From: Trebouxia sp. TZW2008
Taxonomy: Eukaryota > Chlorophyta > Trebouxiophyceae > Trebouxiales > Trebouxiaceae
Direction: 5' to 3'
DNA length: 64,000 bases
Assembly (NCBI GenBank): GCA_002118135.1
Contig: BDIU01000068.1
Location: 62,001-126,000 of the forward strand
Positions 1 through 11,033 of the stretch are shown piece by piece; the first letter of the stretch is position 1; each line of letters opens with the position of its first letter. Both the position numbers and the translations under genes were made by a program. The notes under the pieces are model-generated. The model searched no databases and was not told where the DNA came from. It saw only the letters and a list, made by a program, of their open reading frames with translations.

Positions 1-675
1 CATGCGAATCGTGCGTTCCCCTTGTACAAACTATGTGCACAGGTTGATAGGTTGTATCCAGAAGTAAGCACTCTTCACATGTTGTGTTTTGCTGATGTAG
101 GTCTTGTGTGCATTATATACTTGTCCTGCATGCCAATTGATCCTACTTGTGATGACAGATCTCACAGCTGATCATGACACAATGCAGATGACTTAGTCAT
201 GCTGCCTTAATCTCAGGCCATCATATTGTCTTCATCCATTCCAACTTTTGCACCAAACAGTGTGCAGGTACCTTGGTTGCTTTCCTTTTATGTCACTTCA
301 GGCGCCCTTAGGTTGTCTTCTGTTTCTTTCCACTGCTGCATCTCACAATGTGCAGATGCCCTTGGTATTTTACTAGCAAATCAGCAGCTCAAGAAGTGGC
401 AAGATGAAAGCAGGAGTCAACCCTTCTAACATTTGCAGCTGACAGTGCGCAGGTACCTTTGGGTCGTCTACCAGGACATCAGCAGCTGAAGGGGTTGCAC
501 AAAAAGAATTTGAGGAATCCACAACACTGCACTTGTGCAGATGACAATGTCTTGCTCTGTGTGCTTTTCGTTTGTGTCCCTTCACATGCCATTACATTGT
601 CTTCTCTTCTCTGTTCTTTAAACAGCTTTACGTTATATTCTGTTAGTTTCCACTTTTGCGGCTGTCAATGTGCAG
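1..675 (+). repeat. Ladder of decayed upstream copies of the exon at 676-771
   Basis: Three blocks at about 250-300, 350-410 and 445-505 each have a TGTGCAG- or GTGCGCAG-type acceptor, then a pyrimidine-rich start and an AGCAGCTSAAG-like run. These resemble the acceptor and beginning of the intact exon at 676. The copies are frameshifted or stopped, and each keeps its acceptor. I see no complete gene here; the stretch is best read as intron of the gene that enters from the left. Boundaries are visual. Confidence 0.5.
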
Positions 676-918
676 GGACGATTGGTTTGTTTGCCAACCA
701 TAAAGAAGCTGAAAAGGCAAAAAGAAAGGGGATGAAGGAAATCAAGAAAGCAAGACTTGCTAGGATCGCAGGTATCTGAACCTTCTACACTTGCTCACAT
801 TGTCAAGCAGTCCCTTGGTGTGTTTACTGATGGCACCACTAGCAGCAGTGTTAGGTGCGTGTGGCCCAAGTCCTGCCTTAATGTGATATTCAATCATCAT
901 AATAATAATAATAATAAC

Positions 919-988
<70 letters not shown>

Positions 989-3900
989 GTTACATGTTCC
1001 AGCATATACTGCTAGGTATGTGTGGCACAAGTCCTAAACTCGCCAGGCAGGCTTGTCTTGAGCGTCGTGATATGGACGCCTGATGTTCAACTACTGAAAG
1101 TCAGACAAAACAATGTCATTCCAGATCTTCCTTGGGCGACCTGGAGGATTTGATCCCATGACTTGACCAAACAACATGATCTTAGGCAACCTAGAGTCTA
1201 GCAACCTGCAGACATGTCCATACCACCTATATGATATTTGATGACACTTTGCAAAGGTGCTAGGTGGTTTGGCACAAGTCATGTCTTGCCAGGCTTCTTG
1301 TTGACTTGCAGGCAACAAACGCCAGAGGGGGGACCCTAACATCATCCAACAAATGGGCATGACCATGGCCAGGGCCATTGCTGGCACTGCACATCGTCTC
1401 ATACAGACGCTTTGTCAGACAGGTAACCAGAACATCATCATGCTATCATTGTCACAGGTTGACACTGCAATAGACTTGTGTGTGTGTGTGACATGTGGAC
1501 GCCGATGTCTTGCTCGCTTCATAATTTGCACTGTATCTCTGTGATATCTACTCTGAAATCCTGTGTATTGCATGCTACGTGTTGCATATTGAGTATTGCA
1601 TATGGTGCAGATAGTGATGATGATTGGGAGGAGAGCAACACGATGGGGAAGTTAAATCTGGCCAGCGAAGAGCTGATGCTAAAGGTGTGCTTCTCTGAGT
1701 GCTCTCGTTCAAGCATCACTGCGATTCTTCATGCGCAATGCAAAAGAGGCAATGTGTGAGACTGCAAGGGTCTTGCAGCAATTAGATCTTGCCAGTGAAG
1801 AGCTGATGATAAAGGTACATTGCAAAAGCTACTTTTTTACAAGTCTCTTTACAACAGCATCCAGTCAAGCCAGGGCTGCCTCTTTAGACACAGGCTCCCG
1901 TTATACTGCCTAACGGCGTATGTTTCTCTTTTTCTCTTGTCGCCCTGTCAACAAAAGAAATCCTGTTCAAGCTAAACAATCTTGAGCAAACCGCAAATCA
2001 CCAAACTTCTTCACTAGCATCGGTGTTTTGAACTCAGGAAAGTCTGTGATGCAGGTGAAGTCAGGAAGCGACTTCCAACATCCGAACGTCTGCAACTGAA
2101 GGAACATCAATCTGCAGTTCTTAATATCCAAATCTCCAGCAAGATGTGCTAATGTCTGCAGGGAATGAGTGATATGTCCATGCCTCTGTCTGTGATGTCA
2201 AAAGACAAAGGCTGTTGGCACAGTTGTATTGCGCATTGATGCAAGACATGTAGGCTAACAACAATCGCATCTTAATAAGTGTCACAACTGGAACATCGCT
2301 GGCGGGTATACACACATGTGCTCCTTGCAGACACTGGGCCCAGAACGCCTCCCCTTGGCAATGGCTTTCGATCTGATTTCCAAAAGCCCCAACCGCATCC
2401 ACTTTGTCCACCTCCTGGCCAAAGGCAAACGTAAAGCTGAAGTGGCAAAAGCAGCAGCTGCAAAAGCGGCAGCCGCAAAAGCCAAGGGCAAGCGACAGAA
2501 TAAGCTGAAGAGGTAAAGAAGCACTGTCTGTTGCCGTCAACTGCTCCACTTATATGTGCGCTGTGTTGCAATGCGCCCCACTTGCATCGACTTTCTTTTC
2601 CTCCTGGTCAAAGGCAAACGCGAAGCTGAAGCGGCAAAAGCGGCAGCTGCAAAAGCCAAGAGCAAGCAACAGCAGGACCAACAGAGGTAAGGAAGCACTA
2701 TCTGTAGCCTTTGACTGCCTCAATCACATGTGTGCTGTGTTGCAATATGCCCCACTTGCAACAACTTTGTCCACCTCCTGGTCAAAGGCAAGTGCAAAGC
2801 TGCAGTGGCACAAGCTGCAGCTGCTAAGGCAAAGGGCAAGCAGCAGGAGGACCGACAGCAGAGGTGGGAAGTCGTTGCCTGTCAGATGGCCTTGAGTCCA
2901 CTTGCATTCACTCTGTTTATCTCCTGGCCAAAGGACAACGCAAAGTCAAAGCTGCAAAAGGCAGTCATAAGCAGGAGGGCACACAGCAATGGAGGGAAAG
3001 CATGGTGACTGTTGCTGTCGCATGGCCTTGAATGCATGTCTGCTCTGTCGCAAGCTGTCCTTCTTGCAGTTACTGTGTTCATCTGCTGATCAACGGCAAA
3101 GCAGCACTGGCAAAAGCCAAGATCAACAAACAGGAGGACACACAGCAAAGGTGGGAAAGCATGTTGTTGCTGTCGCATGGCAACAGGAGGACACACAGCA
3201 AAGGTGGGAAAGCGTGTTTTTGCTGTCGCATGGCCCTGATAGCACGTGTGCTCTGTTGCAGGCTGTCCTTCTTGCTTTTACCTGGTTCGTTGGCTGGCCT
3301 CAATACGATCGTGCATATATTAACTTGTCTCGTTTTTGGGGTAGAGCTGTTTGGAAAGAGCTCAAATGTCTGTATGCACACAATACAGGCGTCAAACATC
3401 ATGAGCTAGCATGTGACTGCTGCTGATGTTGCAGGCAATAAGTCACAGAAGCAGAATAGCTGACCCAGAATGGCTTGATGACATACACCAATCCAGGCGC
3501 TACGTATTGCGTATCACATGGTGATTCATTGATCATAGTGCTAAAACCTAGCAGGGTCATGGGAGCTCATTAGCAAGCATGGTATTGATCCTGATGTTGC
3601 AGCGAGAAGTTGGAACAGCAAATCAGCTGATCCAAGCTTGATATTGTTGATGCAGGCAACAAGCGGCAACCTCAAATCAGCTGATCCAGACTGGCCTGGT
3701 GACATACACCATTCCAGGAATGGCTTTGGCGATGCCCTCCTCTGTAGGGCCGCTGCATTTAGCCCCAGTCTTCCTGTCCCGCAAGACAGCAGAGATCAGC
3801 TGGGTGAGAGTGCACGCCTTTGTGATACATATGCGCTATTCTATGTCCTTGCAATGTGTGCATTGATGCAAGTTTTACTGAGAGCTGTGGGGCCGCTGCA

Positions 3901-6900
3901 TTTTGTCATGAATAAGAGCACTGCCTTTGTGCTGCTATTTGGGTGCATGATCATCCCCGCAACACACTGCATGTGTATGGCCGCTGCATTTACCCCAGTC
4001 TTCCTTTCCCGCAATGCAGCAGATATGAGTTGGATAAGAGTGTGCGCCTTTGTGATGCACATGGCGATGTTTCATGTCCTTGTAATTTGTACATTGATGC
4101 AAGGTGTATTGAGAGCGGTGGCGCCAGTGCTTTGTGCCCGGGTTTTTCTCCCTTGCAACACAGCAGAGATGTCTTAGGTGAGAGTGTATGCCTTCATGAT
4201 GCACATTGAACTGCATTGTGCGTCATCAAAAACTACATTACTGATTTGCTTACCCAAGGAAAGTATATGGGCTGCTTCTGCAGGACATGATACGCTATCT
4301 GGTGATCAAGCACGGCGTTCAGCAGCACGTGACAAAACTACATTGCTGATTTGCTTACCCAAGAGAGTATATGCATTGGTTCTGCAGGATATGATACGCT
4401 ATCTGGTGATCAAGCACAGCCCGGCTGAAGCTTCCTCAAATGATCCTTGTTCATTGTCAAAATTACAGTAGCCACCAATTTACACAAGGAAATTGTATGG
4501 AGATTTTGGTTCTGCAGGGTATAATACGCTATCTGGTGATCAAGCACGGCATTCAGCAGCGCCTGACAAAACTACATTTGTGATTTGCCTACTCAAGAAA
4601 GTAGAAGCATTGGTTTTGCAGGATATGATACGCTGGCTGGTGATCAAGCACGGCGTTCAGCAGCGTATGGCAAGCCGCGCAAAGACGCGCCATTTCATGG
4701 AAAGTGCTTTTGCACGCTTCACAGGTAGGACCCATGTCTACTTCTTCTTCACTCATAGGACCCCTTGTTCTTATTCACGGCTAGGACCCCTCTTCCTCAA
4801 CTGTGTTGTGATGCGCCTTTCCGTGGAACGTGCTTTTGCACGCTTCACAGGCAGGACCCATGTCCACTTCTTCTTCACACATAGGACCCCTTGTGCGTCT
4901 TCACAGTTCCTTTCCTCAACCGTATGATGATGCGCCTTTTGCTGAAACGTGCTTCTGCATGCTTTACAGGTTGGGTTGTTTTTGCTCTTCTTCATTTGTG
5001 TTGCAATGCTGCGCATCTCCGTAAAGCGACAAAAAACCGTTCTGAGAGCTGAGCAGAAATCCAACTTCTTGTTAAAATTGCGTGTCTTTTGTTTTCACCT
5101 AATTTTAGCTTCAGTTGCATGCTCCACAGGTGGAACTCCTTGCTTTACCTCACAAAGTTCAGGACTCATACGCTTGCTGGCTAAAAGCTGTAGACCGTTT
5201 CTTTGTTTCTTTTTGTGCCCCATTCCACAGCTGACTGTAGGCCTGGAATCACGTGAGCTCTATGGACATCATGTAAGCCTCACGTGAGTCATGCAAACAC
5301 ATTGTGAACCATTCGCACAGCTGTTTGTAGGCCAACAATCAACATGTGAGTCCTGTGTGAGTCAAGTGAACGCAGTGTGACTCATCTGCACAGCTGTTTG
5401 TAGGCCTGTACACCAAGATGCAAATCCTGTGTGAGTCATGTGAACGCAGTGTGACTCATTTGCACAGCTGACTACAGGCCTGTCATCAAGAATCGAAGTG
5501 GGCCAAAGTGAGGATGAAGATGGGTTGGATGAGCCTCCTGAGGTGGCAGAGCTCATGAATGAAATGGGTGCAAGTGATGGCAGGTAACACTCATCTTGCT
5601 TGTGTGTAGACAGTCTGACTCATTGCCATTGCTGTTGTACAGTAACTTCTCTTTGTAAGGGTACTCAATGTAAGGACATTCTTGATGTAAGGACACTGTA
5701 ACTGGGAACAAATAACTGCATTATGACGGCAGTGGTCCGTCCGAGTAGGGACACTTTCATGTAAGAACAGGTTTCCTGGTGACCAAAGCAGTTCTTACAA
5801 AGGGAAGCCACTGTAGCACTCATCTTGCTTGTGCCTAGACATTCTGGATCATTGCCATTGCTGTTCTGACATGCCTCCAGAGAAGATGATGCAGTGAAAC
5901 ATTCAATTTGCAAAGGCTGCTGCACTATCAGTGTGCTTGGGCATGTGCTGCATGACATGCGTTCCATCCAGTATGATCCTATTTCTGTATCACATATGTG
6001 ATTTTAACAGGCCTTCAAAGAAGATGATGCATTTGGAGCCTTTGCTGCCCATGTGCATCATGTGGCTACAGTCTATGGACCTGTCTCAGCATTGTCATCC
6101 TTAATGCAACAAGCCTCTCAAGAAAGAAGATGCTGCAATTCAATCATATTGCACATGTGATGATGACCACACACAAATTTATTTGTGTTCACATGTTATG
6201 CACCTGTCTTAGCGTTGCCACTCTTGATGCAACAGGCTATAAAAGGAGGCTGATACAATTCTAGCGTCTGGCACACATTATCTGTGTTTACATATTATGC
6301 GCTGGTCTCAATGTTGCCATCAATGTTGCAACAAGCCTTCCAAGAAGACGATGCAAGTTGAGCCTATGGCCTGTGATCTGTGGCGAAGTAAATACCTATC
6401 ATTGATTTTGCAGCACCATTCTTGATGCGTCAGGCCTTCAAAAAGGATGCGGTCTGCGCCTTGGGGGAGGCTGGACATCATGGAGACTGTCACTAGTGGT
6501 GTAACATCATCTTTGTTATCATTGCAGGCCTTCAAACACAAAAAGCTGCAGGCTGCTGAGAAAAGTATTTATCGTCTTTTACCACCAGAGTATCCAAGTA
6601 GGCTCGGTTTGATTCACGGAAAGATCTGTGGCCTCATCTGTAATATGTGCTATTGTTGCATCACCTTTGTCGTGGATTTTGCAGGTCTTCAAAAGAGATG
6701 CGGTTTCTGCCCCGAGGGGGGCTAGACATCGTGGGGGCTTTCGCATGTGGTGTAGTCTCCCTTAGCGCCTTAATTTCAGAGAACGCTGCCAATGTCATTG
6801 ACAAGTGGGTGTCACATTCGCCAATAGGTATGCTGCTGCTCATTTCAGGCTATAGTAGGAACATGTGTAGGAAGTGATGAAAACGTGAAACGGTAATAGC

Positions 6901-9748
6901 GGATCTTTTGCAAACAGTACAGGGTGTTGCCTGCACTGCTACAAAACGCAGTGGTCACTCAGGGCTGGCTTCACTCTGGGTGCCCTGGGGTGCACTGAGA
7001 TTGTTAGGGCCAACCCTGATGATTGCAGTTAGGACTGGTTCTGACAGCAATGCCAATTTCTCATGACCAGCTTGGTTCCACACTACTTGCATTGCAGAGC
7101 ACGTGCTTGTGCTCACAAAATCCACATTCACTAAGTGCTTGCCAAGCAGATCTGTTGGCTGCCGGTCACAAGGCAGCTGGCATGTCGGGCTCACCAGTCA
7201 TTCTTCCATCATGAGGTCGTTACAACAGTGTACTCAGTACTCAGTAAGTGCTTACTAAGCAGATCTGTTTGCTACAGGTCACATGGCAGCTGGCATGTCA
7301 GGGTCACCAGTCATACAGGAACAGCCATTGCAACAGGTGATTGGCAATGCACGCACATGGAACCAATCGCTTCAGGACGCAGCGTACCAATCTCAGAGAC
7401 TTGCTGCATACCAGATAGCGCAAGCAGAATTTGCCACTAGCGCAGCAGCTGCTGCTGATGCTGCTCTTGCCCTTGAGAAGCAAAGGTACAAAGCTGCCCT
7501 GAAGCAAAACTTTGAGCCACAAAACCACATGGTCAGGAGAGAGCCACGACGCAACATGTACAGGTGGTGGGAGAGCGTCACATCATCGTCTTCTTCAGAC
7601 GAAGAAGATCCAGTCTCTGCCTCAAGTAAATCTTATCAGCAACTATTGAAACAGTGGATGGCAGCTGAACGAGCCAACAAAGCGAGCAGACAGGACACTA
7701 CGCACCTCACGTCATGGCAGCAGCAGCAGAGTCACAGGCCAGGAGAGAGTTCTGCACATCAAACGTCTGCTTCCAGTACACAGCAAGCCACAGATATGCA
7801 TAGCGAGCAGCAGCAGGATCAGCAGCAGCAGCAGCAGCAGCAGTCTCAAGGGCTGCAAGATACGGCTACATTGAGTCCTGTAATACAGATGCCAGCCCAG
7901 CTTCCAAGCGATATGAAGGACGTGAGGTGTGTGAGTACGCTCGGAAAGGAAGTATCCATGATGGACGCCTTGCAAGGGGTGATGACAGGCCTGGCTATCA
8001 AGCAGATATCTGCTGAAGTGCGCAGTGAGATGGGGGAAATGGTGAGGCATTTTAAACTTGAAGCGTGCTGTGCTGTGCTGTGCTGTGCTTGATGGCTTGC
8101 AAGGGGTCATGATGGGCCTAGCTGTCAAGCAGCTGTCTACAGTAATGCGCAGCACAATGGGGAAAGTGGTGAGGCATGTTAAACTCAAATATCTTTCTGC
8201 AGCTGTGCTGTGCTGTGCTGTGCTGTGCTGTGCTGTGCTATGTCATGGTGCGCTGGGCTGCGCCGTGTTATGCTCAGCGTTTGAGATTTGGTGTGTCTTG
8301 CATATGACTGATCAAGTGTGGTCACGATGTAGAGGATATGCTCCAATTTCCTCTTGAGGTCCCGATCATGAGCGACAGGATTGTTGCAGAGGCAATTGAT
8401 GATGATTTCAACATTGCCCTCACCTTCAAACATAACATCTGGCATCTGCATGTGTTGAGTCTACACAGCGCATGTCTTGAGTATGACTGATCAGGTGTCG
8501 TCATGCTGTTTAGGATAACTTACACTTTCAATCATGGGCGACAGGATTGTTTCGAGGCAATTGATGATGATTTACAATATTGCCCTCACCTCCAAAATCT
8601 CAAATGTTGCAACTGCATGTGTCAAGCGAGCTCGTGCAATCAACATTGCGCTCACCCACAAAATGTAAGCTCTTGCAACTGCATGTTTTCAATCTACAGA
8701 GTGTGTGTCTTGAATGCAACTGACCAAGCATGTTCATGCTATATAGGACAAGCTACAATCTCCTATTGAGATCCCGATCTTGAGCAAAGTTGTTGTTGAT
8801 GAGGCAGCTATAGATGAATTCAATATTGATTACGACAGAAGCCCAGAAGGCGCATCCAATGCTTACTTCCACTTTGATCTGGACGTGGTGAGTACTTGAA
8901 CAGAAGTGCTGCGTTTATATACAAATTGTGCATAAAAGAGTCTCAAATGGCATTCATGTTGGACATGAGTCATTTGAATTCAAGCAGTTTCTAAAGCCCT
9001 CAAACACTCCAAAGTGCATGTGGTGAGCCTTTGAACAGAAGTGCTGCGTTCATTTATTGTTTGTGCATAAAAGAGGTTCAGATGGCATCCATGTTGGGCA
9101 TGAGTTATGTGGAATCCAAGCAGTTCCAAAGCCCTCAAACACTCCAATCTGGATTTGTTGAGTCCATGAACAGAAGTGCTGTGTGCGTTGACAGATTGTG
9201 CATCAAAAGATGATGTCCAAAACCAGCAGTACAGTTCATGTCGAGCCTTGCCCAAGCACATTCACTTTTCATGCAATGCTTGTTCAATAGCTCACGTGTG
9301 TCGTTCCCATGCTTGCAAGTGATGTTTGATGACCGTGCCAGATGCAATACAGCAGTATACTATCCTGATACAGTTCTGTTCCTAGGTCACATCCAGTAGT
9401 GAAGACTCAGCAAGTGTGAACCGTCTGCAGGCAACAGGCAAGAAGAAGTCTGGAGAGCAGCCAAGCAGTAGCAGTAGCAGTGGCAGCAGCGGCAGCAGCA
9501 GCAGCAGCAGCAGCCAACTCAGCAGTAGTGAACAAGTTGCAGCCAAAGGACTGATTCTGGTTGGCGATACTGGCATCGACCAATTCGATTCTGTGTCACA
9601 AGTAATGCAAGGCGAATCCAAGAAACAGGCCAGACGGAGTGACGCAGTTCATGTTGGGTTTGAGAACATTGCCACCCACGCTGCGATCCTTGAGCAACAG
9701 CAGCAGTCCAGAAAAGCCAAGAGATGGTCCAGAAAAGCCAAGAAATGA
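676..9748 (+). CDS. Hypothetical basic low-complexity protein, 5' end outside the window
   Basis: I do not recognise the family. Exons that agree in frame are 676-771, 1611-1684, 2331-2512, 3656-3803, 4622-4724, 5478-5583, 6528-6597, 6780-6827, 7278-8041, 8747-8887 and 9386-9748 (stop TGA). All junction phases match except 5583 to 6528 (phase 2 to phase 0), so at least one exon there is unresolved. The first exon starts in phase 1, so the true start lies upstream. The product is roughly 700 residues: a Lys/Arg/Glu-rich segment, an acidic DSDDDWEES patch, an Ala/Lys-rich AAAAKAKGKR run, an acidic SEDEDGLDEPPE patch, a poly-Gln run (codons near 7805-7845), a poly-Ser run (near 9465-9515) and a basic tail ending RKAKK. 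The charge pattern fits a nuclear or RNA-associated protein, but that is only inference. Almost every exon has decayed partial copies in the adjoining intron. Confidence 0.55.
898..988. repeat. (AAT)n microsatellite
   Basis: About 90 bp of almost pure AAT trinucleotide with one AAC interruption, in the intron between 771 and 1611. It produces artefactual poly-Asn and poly-Ile reading frames that should not be annotated as protein. Confidence 0.95.
1094..1232 (-). mobile_element. Relic of a non-LTR (LINE-type) retrotransposon reverse-transcriptase ORF
   Basis: The minus-strand translation contains RWYGHVCRLLDSRLPK followed by GRPRKIWNDIV and a stop. This matches the conserved tail found after the RT domain of many LINE-type elements (family pattern RWxGHVxRMxxxRLPK ... 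GRPxxxWxDxV). Nothing of the catalytic RT core, endonuclease or poly-A tail is recognisable nearby. It is a short fossil inside an intron, antisense to the host gene. Confidence 0.65.
1739..1815 (+). repeat. Downstream partial copy of exon 1611-1684
   Basis: Repeats the end of the preceding exon (LDLASEELMIK against the intact LNLASEELMLK) together with a donor (AAAG|GTACAT). The 5' part of the copy has lost the acidic segment. It is a donor-side ladder unit lying in the next intron. Confidence 0.75.
2513..3210 (+). repeat. ~175-bp tandem ladder of the 3' half of exon 2331-2512 with its donor
   Basis: After the intact exon (donor GTAAAG at 2513) come copies with donors at about 2687 (GTAAGG) and 2864 (GTGGGA), then degenerate copies ending near 2993, 3151 and 3205. 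Each encodes a version of FVHLLxKGKRKAE followed by an Ala/Lys-rich stretch, with progressive decay. The spacing of the first three donors (174 and 177 bp) shows that the unit is exon end, donor and intron start. Confidence 0.85.
3434..4178 (+). repeat. Acceptor-side and donor-side copies of exon 3656-3803
   Basis: Upstream of the exon, 3434-3500 and 3597-3640 repeat its acceptor and first codons (GTTGCAGG..., AATCAGCTGATCCA). Downstream, about 3985-4045 and 4110-4175 repeat its last part, encoding versions of PVFLSRKTAEISW, with GATAAGAG or GTGAGAGTG in the donor position. The intact exon sits between the two sets. Confidence 0.75.
4275..4975 (+). repeat. Ladder around exon 4622-4724 (four DMIRxLVIKHG starts, three FARFTG ends)
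   Basis: Acceptor-side copies begin at about 4285, 4387 and 4517 and encode DMIRYLVIKHG or a frame-damaged relative. The intact exon at 4622 encodes DMIRWLVIKHG and continues to FARFTG|GTAGGA. Two donor-side copies of the FARFTG end, each followed by a GT-rich donor, lie near 4805-4855 and 4925-4972. Confidence 0.85.
5226..5477 (+). repeat. Acceptor-side copies of exon 5478-5583
   Basis: Blocks starting CACAGCTG(A/T)..TAGGCC recur at about 5226, 5317, 5387 and 5463; only the last leads into the open exon. Spacing is about 70-90 bp. The copies keep the CACAG acceptor and the start of the exon. Confidence 0.75.
5640..5813. mobile_element. TIR element (MITE-like), copy A
   Basis: A 174-bp element bounded by CAGTAACTTCTCTTTGTAA and its imperfect reverse complement ending ...CACTG, with TA dinucleotides on both sides. 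TA flanks and a CAGT terminus are typical of non-autonomous Tc1/mariner or pogo-type elements. The same sequence occurs near 12.4, 37.5 and 38.8 kb. It has no coding capacity. The intron sequence just before it (TCATCTTGCTTGTG...) is repeated just after it, so it sits at the junction of a local duplication. Confidence 0.8.
5870..6715 (+). repeat. Ladder of at least six copies related to exon 6528-6597
   Basis: GCCTTCAAAxA-type starts (AFKxDDA in translation) recur near 5880, 6010, 6112, 6232, 6334, 6432, 6528 and 6683, most after a CAG or AACAAG. Only 6528-6597 both stays open and matches the phase of the next exon (6780-6827). The copy at 6010 is open for about 150 bases and could be the missing exon; I could not make its phases fit. 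Confidence 0.65.
7133..7330 (+). repeat. ~113-bp tandem duplication at the acceptor of exon 7278-8041
   Basis: AAGTGCTT followed by (G/A)CNAAGCAGATCTGTT occurs at 7133 and 7246. Each copy leads to GGTCACANGGCAGCTGGCATGTC. The upstream copy stops soon after (TGA). The downstream copy continues into the large exon. Confidence 0.85.
8042..8240 (+). repeat. Donor-side copy of exon 7278-8041 with paired (TGTGC)n tracts
   Basis: About 8089-8172 repeats the last 80 bases of the exon (encoding DGLQGVMMGLAVKQLS against DALQGVMTGLAIKQIS) and its GTGAGGCAT donor. A TGTGC pentanucleotide tract follows the donor in both units, at about 8067-8090 and 8201-8238. The microsatellite was therefore duplicated with the unit. 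Confidence 0.85.
8330..8690 (+). repeat. Acceptor-side copies of exon 8747-8887
   Basis: Blocks at about 8334-8410, 8513-8590 and a short one near 8640 repeat the exon start. The first reads FPLEVPIMSDRIVAEAIDDD, parallel to SPIEIPILSKVVVDEAAIDE in the intact exon. Each follows a TGTAG or TTTAG acceptor and decays into stops. Confidence 0.8.
8888..9215 (+). repeat. 135-bp donor-side tandem repeat downstream of exon 8747-8887
   Basis: The unit (TGAACAGAAGTGCTG... to ...GCCCTCAAACACTCC) starts near 8896, 9031 and 9166, an exact period of 135 at both steps. Each unit is preceded by a version of the exon end and donor: GACGTGGTGAGT, GCATGTGGTGAGC and GGATTTGTTGAGT. The donor decays along the ladder. 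Confidence 0.9.
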
Positions 9749-9751
9749 TGC

Positions 9752-10934
9752 TTACAACGTCATAAGCACTTGTGAAGTCGGTTGCTGCCAGTCGGCAAGG
9801 GATCGAAGGCTTCTTCTGGCACTAAGTGTCCCTTCCCTTGTCAAGGTGGCTGTTGCTAAGAGCGTGGCATTCAAGGCTCCTGCTAGCAGAGGAAAAGAAA
9901 TCTTTGCCTTAGGGCGTCACAACAGGAGACTGTGTCATTAGAGGCACCCTGTGAAACGTCTTCTGGGATTCTTTTAGCACTAGGCATCACAGCGGGAGCC
10001 TGTGTCAACAGAGGCAGCCTGGGAATCTTCTGCTGGGATTGCTTTGGCGCTAGGTGTCTTGACTTCAGGTCATCTTTTCACGGTAGTATCCGGAGAAGCT
10101 TGGGTAAAAGCTTCGGGTTATCTTTTTGGGGTAGTATCCAGTACCCTGTACCCCAAAAGGGGGCTCCTTGATGAAAGCCTGTGTCATTAGAGGCAGCCTG
10201 GGAATTTTCTTCTGAGATCCTTGTGCCAGTAGACATCACTACAGGAGCTTCTGTGAGTAGAAGCTTGCTGCCATGGAAGCACCTGCCAGCAAAGGTTTGA
10301 CCCATGGGGGTTCAGCCCTGGTGTGCTGCAAGCATCATGATATGTACACATGTTCCATTGCATAGTGTAGCACCTGCTCTAAAAGGACAGTCGTCTTCTG
10401 TAAAATACGTACATAACTACTTCTTACTAAATATCACACCCCTTTTTGAACTGCAGCCTGGCTATTACGCAAATATCGGTGGGATGTCTGGACGTGCTCC
10501 AGGTTCTTAGCTACAACCATTCTGGCCGTACATAATGCAAATACCGAGTTTGCATCACACCTGAAAAGCGTTGCTTGCAATGTCGTGTGATGCTCATGGC
10601 GGCGTTGCTCATGCTGCGTTCCTCACGCAGATGTTACCAGCTAGATATCTCACGCTGTCAGCTAGCCTAGGTGTCAACATGTTCCTGAAATGCACAATAT
10701 GAAAGCAAATTACCTGTGGAAGGCAGCTGCTGCTGCAGCTGTTTCTGCCGTAACGGCAGCGTTTAATGCCCCCTCCAGTCCTGCAAGCGAGCTCTTTGCG
10801 ACGCATGTTTTGTGCATGTCCATTGCGGGGCCGCTGCACATGACCTTCCGATGTGCTGATGTGCTTGTCACAGACAGAGTATCTGTCTCTTGAGCAGCTC
10901 CTGAAGCGCGCGATCGAGCTAGCTGATCCATCAT
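9752..10934 (-). CDS. Hypothetical Ala-rich protein (weak model)
   Basis: A minus-strand open segment starts at ATG 10934 and runs to a donor (CACAG|GTAATT) at 10714; it ends in an Ala-rich stretch containing EGALNAAVTAET. A possible last exon at about 9752-9880 contains AGALNATLLATATL and ends in TAA only four bases from the stop of the convergent gene. Between them, at about 9930-10260, are three decayed copies of a segment like RISEENSQAASNDTG. I could not join these in phase, and no family is recognised. Alternatively, all of this is non-coding sequence between the flanking + genes. Confidence 0.25.
9925..10260. repeat. ~70-bp imperfect tandem repeat
   Basis: Units containing CTGTGTCA..AGAGGCA(C/G)CCTG...CTTCTG(C)TGGGAT...GGCACTAGGCATCAC recur at about 9929, 9999 and 10175. 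A smaller duplication with GGTAGTATCC occurs near 10080 and 10129. On the minus strand the units are partly open (see the weak gene model). Confidence 0.75.
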
Positions 10935-11033
10935 AACGCTCGATTGTACCTGCTTCTGTATAGTCTGCAAGGGGGAGAGAGAACGTTGGGGAGCTATGCC
11001 GTCATGCTGCTCTTCATACGACCGTGGCCTGCA

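Noticed and set aside
757..1083. Poly-Asn and poly-Ile open frames
   Set aside because: They are translations of the (AAT)n microsatellite and have no coding support.
2121..2571. Overlapping minus-strand open frames opposite exon 2331-2512
   Set aside because: Shadow of the Ala/Lys-rich exon; no splice structure or conserved motif of their own.
8888..9215. CRISPR-like array
   Set aside because: The 135-bp units are tandem without unique spacers, lie in a eukaryotic intron and repeat an exon end.
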